A model generated the notes under the pieces. That model did no database searches. It worked only from the letters and a program-made list of their open reading frames with translations, and had not been told where the DNA came from. The position numbers were made by a program, and so were the translations under genes. A stretch of DNA of 64,000 nt, from contig OX344764.1 in the NCBI GenBank assembly GCA_947034895.1, forward strand, positions 310,001 to 374,000, read 5' to 3'. The DNA comes from Rhytidiadelphus loreus (lineage: Eukaryota; Streptophyta; Bryopsida; Hypnales; Hylocomiaceae). Below are positions 61,217 to 64,000 of this stretch, piece by piece. Each line of letters starts with the position of its first letter. Position 1 is the first letter of the stretch.

Positions 61217-62260
61217 TCAACAACTCGACAATTCGACATGTGACATGCGACGTCTATTAGACACAAAAACTCGAAATTCTATCAGACAAGACAATCCTGT
61301 TTCATGCCAGTCAATGGTTGGTGATACAGAACGATCTAAATGCCTCAACTCATTCAAATGGCCCCCATTCCACCACAAAGTGTACGCTTCATTCGTGCGA
61401 GAATGAATGGCAAAAAACTTAATGATGCCAGGGTGGTTCAAGGGGCATGCAAGGGCCTCCATGGACCGTTGCGCTCTCCCTTCGCACGGGTTTATTGCCT
61501 TGGATACTTTCCCAACAAAAGCGATGTAGCTTGGAATTGTATCCATTCCTTCAATGCGTACCTTACGCACTTTTGCATACCCCCCTTCACGTTCAAAAGC
61601 ACTAAGGGGCACCACTTTCGCCGTATCGGGGATCCACGTGATACACAATCCACCATCTCGTGCAAATGCTGCCTGCACCGCTGCATTTTTCCACTTAAAA
61701 CCCCTTGCCGAGCTTCTTGCCAATTTCTTCACTGCGTTGGACCTCCACTCCATTTTTTGGCGGAATGCCTTGATGTCTTCTGATTCCTCTACTATTGGAA
61801 GTAACGGTCGATGTTCCTCCATCAATTTCTTGGTATTGAACATCACCGCTTTCAATGTGTTATCAAGCCATTCAAATAGTCTCGAAGAATATGTCAAGTC
61901 AATGTCTGCGAAATCATCGGATCCCTTTAGCTTGGTTAAAATCCGTGCCTATAAATCGTTTGGCAAGGCCATACTACCAGTTGTAGGACACCTCAAATAG
62001 CTTGCCTCCAAGAATTGTACACTTTTCCGTATGTACCACTGGAGACACGCTTCGTATGCATATCGGGTATAACTCGAGGGAGGATAGTTGGAGTCCTTGT
62101 CATGTGCTGACTTCTGCTTCTTGCCCTTCCGTCGCTCTTGACTCCCTCCTTCTTCGTTTTCATTTACAGCTATCGGAACCTTGAAAAAAATTGGATCATC
62201 GAGGTCCAGATCCCATAAAGACTTTCTCCTTGTAGTATTGCCTTCATGTGGAAAAGCCAT
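61217..62260 (-). pseudogene. Kinase-like protein K2, truncated copy with in-frame TAG
   Basis: ATG at 62258-62260. The N-terminus AHDKDSNYPPSSYTRYAYEACLQWY is homologous to K1. TAG at 61949-61951, then the frame continues: MFNTKKLMEEHRPLLP, the GGYAKV loop (Gly to Ala at the third Gly), FVGK, a NHPGIIKFFAIH block, and LWWNGGHLNEL hinge. Homology to K1 stops at DWHETG (about 61310), just before the catalytic loop. The remaining 30 codons are unrelated and run into sequence with CAACTCGAC repeats. It therefore lacks all catalytic motifs. Confidence 0.75.
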
Positions 62261-62329
62261 GTTGTACTTAAAAACAATTCAAAACCGTAGTTCAAAATTC
62301 GTAGATTGAAAGGGCAAAAATTCCCCCTC

Positions 62330-62402
62330 CAATTGAAACCCCAGCCTACGGGCACGCATCTAGCCACCTGAAGGTAGGTGAAAGATAATGCGCAAGGCTA
62401 AA
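62330..62402 (-). promoter_or_regulatory. Conserved leader block upstream of K2
   Basis: On the minus strand: CCTTGCGCATTATCTTTCAC, then CAGGTGGCTAGATGCGTGCC, ending TTCAATTGGAGGGGG, directly after array A9. It aligns with the leaders of K1 and D3. Confidence 0.55.
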
Positions 62403-62437
62403 GTAAGGTGAGAATCGGAATTGGGGCTAACGCTTAA

Positions 62438-62660
62438 GTACCCGAAGTCGCCTCTAGACGCGTGCGTTTGGGTGATTGCGGGTCAGGAGGGGGTGACTGC
62501 GGGTCAGAAGAGGGGCGACTGCGAGTCTGAAGAGAGGCGACTACGGGTCTGAAGACAGCGGAAATGGGCGACTGCGCGTTTTTGGAGCGCGGAAATGGGC
62601 GACTGCGCATCAAGGGCGACTGTAGATCGTGGGCGACCGCGGGTACCAACTAAACCACCC
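62438..62660. repeat. GGGCGACNNCGGGT array A9 upstream of K2
   Basis: On the K2 coding (minus) strand: several ACCCG(C/T)AGTC(G/A)CCC copies, then ACGCACGCG and a final inverted GGCGACTTCGGGTACTTAAGCG at 62440-62460. The ending is the same as A3 before K1. Confidence 0.85.
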
Positions 62661-62694
62661 CGAAACTTGCACACGCGGTCACCCACAAAGAAGT

Positions 62695-62960
62695 CTCCTT
62701 GACCCGCAGTTGCCCCCTACGCGCAGTCGCCCCATTGGAGATTGAGTTTGCATTTTCCAAAACATTAGTCTCCCTCCTTGACCCGCAGTCGTCCCCTACG
62801 CGCAGTCGCCCTACTAGAGATTGAGTTTGCTTTTTCCAAAAAATTAGTCTCCCTCCTTGACCCGTAGTCGCCCCCTACGCACAGTCGCCCTGATTCAAAT
62901 GTGTTTCTCGCTTTGTCGATGACCTGCGGTCGCCCCTGACCCAAGGTCGCCCTAAACCAA
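62695..62960. repeat. Array A10 with alternating GACCCGCAGTCGCCC / CTACGCGCAGTCGCC
   Basis: Pairs of motifs, CTTGACCCGCAGT(C/T)GCCCC followed by CTACGCGCAGTCGCCC, are repeated with about 60-80 bp of GAGATTGAGTTTGC(A/T)TTTTCC sequence between them. A higher-order repeat of the basic motif. Confidence 0.8.
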
Positions 62961-63235
62961 CAACCATCCTGACCCAACACTAATTAGCATCTGCAGCATA
63001 TTCTAATTGATTTTTCCTTATCTCACATACTAAATTGGTAATAAATGTTAGGCGTTAGTTCATATCAAAGACATGGCAAGGCAATGGAAGAATTATTCTC
63101 ACAATGTGAAGGGGTTCCCAAACCCTAGACCCTAGACTTTGGAAAACAATAATAAAACTTTTATCTAGAATCAAATCCTTAAACCTACATAAAATACTTA
63201 CACATCCTACACGAGATGTAGTGTTTTAGACCTAA
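62961..63235. other. Short AT-rich spacer
   Basis: I see no gene, motif array or tandem repeat in this stretch. Confidence 0.5.
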
Positions 63236-63590
63236 AATAGAATCATGTCTTTTTTGTCTTGTTGAATTTGTAAAGAAAATGGAGGAAGTAACATATGATT
63301 AAAGGGAATTAGAAACAATAAAGGAGAGGTCCCAAAAAAAACACCATCTCGTGAAACATGCCCAAATAAATCTAATTACACCTCCCTACTATTAGAATGT
63401 ACATAAAACTTTCATTTGGAACTTCTTGCCAAAGGAGTGTTGGAGAGCTAATGCAAAACCTAGGATTTGTTTGTCTTGTTGAATTTGTAAAGAAAATGGA
63501 GGAAGTAACATATGATTAAAGGGAATTAGAAACAATAAGGGAGAGGGATCCCAAAAAAAAAGAAATCTCGTGAAACATGCCCATACCCGC
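63236..63590. repeat. Direct duplication of about 115 bp
   Basis: TTGTTGAATTTGTAAAGAAAATGG ... CTCGTGAAACATGCCC occurs at about 63260-63363 and again at about 63477-63583, with few differences. No coding potential. Confidence 0.8.
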
Positions 63591-64000
63591 AGTCGCCCAA
63601 AGCATAGTCGCCCTAGAACCCCAGGTCTAATTTTGGAAGTGATCTGGGGACCCGCAGTCGCCCCCTACGCACAGTCGCCCTAATGGAAGGGGGGAGATTG
63701 CATTTTCAAAATTTTTGGTGTCTCCCACCTTGACCCACAGTCGCCCCCTACGTGCAGTCGCCCTGATTGAGGGCAGAAAATTATTTGGTGTCTCCCTCCC
63801 CCTCCATATGGGCGACTGTGCGTAGGGGGCGACTGTGGGTCAAGGAGTTTGCATTTTCTCCTTGACCCGTAGTCGCCCTCTACGCGCAGTCGCCCTCATT
63901 GAGGGCGGAAAATTATTTGGTGTCTCCCTCCCCCTCCATATAGGCAACTACGCGTAGGGGGCGACTGCGGGTCAAGGAGTTTGCATTTTCTCCTTGACCC
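63580..64000. repeat. Array A11, inverted GACCCGCAGTCGCCC / GGGCGACTGCGGGTC units, runs off the window
   Basis: The same composite unit as A10. From 63780 on, the motif occurs in both directions: GGGCGACTGTGCGTAGGGGGCGACTG (63808-63833) faces CCTTGACCCGTAGTCGCCC (63860-63885), and a second such pair follows. These can form strong hairpins of about 35 bp arms. The window ends inside the array. Confidence 0.8.

Noticed and set aside
61200..61275. Identical 3' end (CAACTCGAC block) for D1 and K2
   Set aside because: The block near 34810-34850 and 61215-61262 has the same plus-strand direction although the two genes face opposite ways, so it cannot be a common 3' end as it stands; only the following TTTACCCC...GTGGC stretch agrees loosely.

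Overview
The window looks like land-plant nuclear DNA. It has a multi-exon gene with GT-AG introns, CACTA transposons with CACTA termini and 3-bp target duplications, a DUF659-type hAT transposase, TATA-bearing LTR-like units and AT-rich spacers. One clear host gene in 64 kb, with nested repeats elsewhere, points to a large repeat-rich genome. I cannot name the species.

Layout. 1-7.3 kb: a ten-exon minus-strand RNA-binding protein gene (three RRMs, a U1-type zinc finger, one dsRNA-binding motif, a Gly-rich and a Gln/His-rich tail) that probably continues off the left edge. 7.3-33.3 kb: three copies of an LTR-like family ('C': C1 plus strand, C3 and C2 minus strand) and two copies of a coding mobile family ('B': B1, B2, minus strand). 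Two CACTA elements and one CACTA MITE are nested in them, each with exact 3-bp target duplications.

34-64 kb: a second kind of region. Intronless ORFs stand next to arrays of a 14-bp G/C-rich motif, GGGCGACNNCGGGT, repeated roughly every 17-40 bp in otherwise AT-rich DNA. The cargoes differ: a Trp-Cys-His-domain family (D1-D4, one fused to a RING-H2 finger), a kinase-like family with altered catalytic residues (K1, K2), and a hAT transposase. Upstream of most of these ORFs the array reads mainly ACCCGNNGTCGCCC on the coding strand, often ends with one or more inverted motif copies, and is followed by a leader that is recognisably similar between K1, K2, D3 and, more weakly, D4, although the proteins are unrelated. 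I read this as one mobile-element family, or family of expression cassettes, carrying different cargo genes. The hAT copy is a candidate mobility source. It is itself split by element B3 (5-bp target duplication GATCT), and the reading frame rejoins exactly when B3 is removed.

Nearly all mobile ORFs are decayed. Of 17 in-frame stops placed, 12 are TAG, 4 TGA and 1 TAA, which fits C-to-T decay of methylated repeat DNA better than random nonsense. K1 is the best-preserved cargo gene, with one TGA at codon 16.
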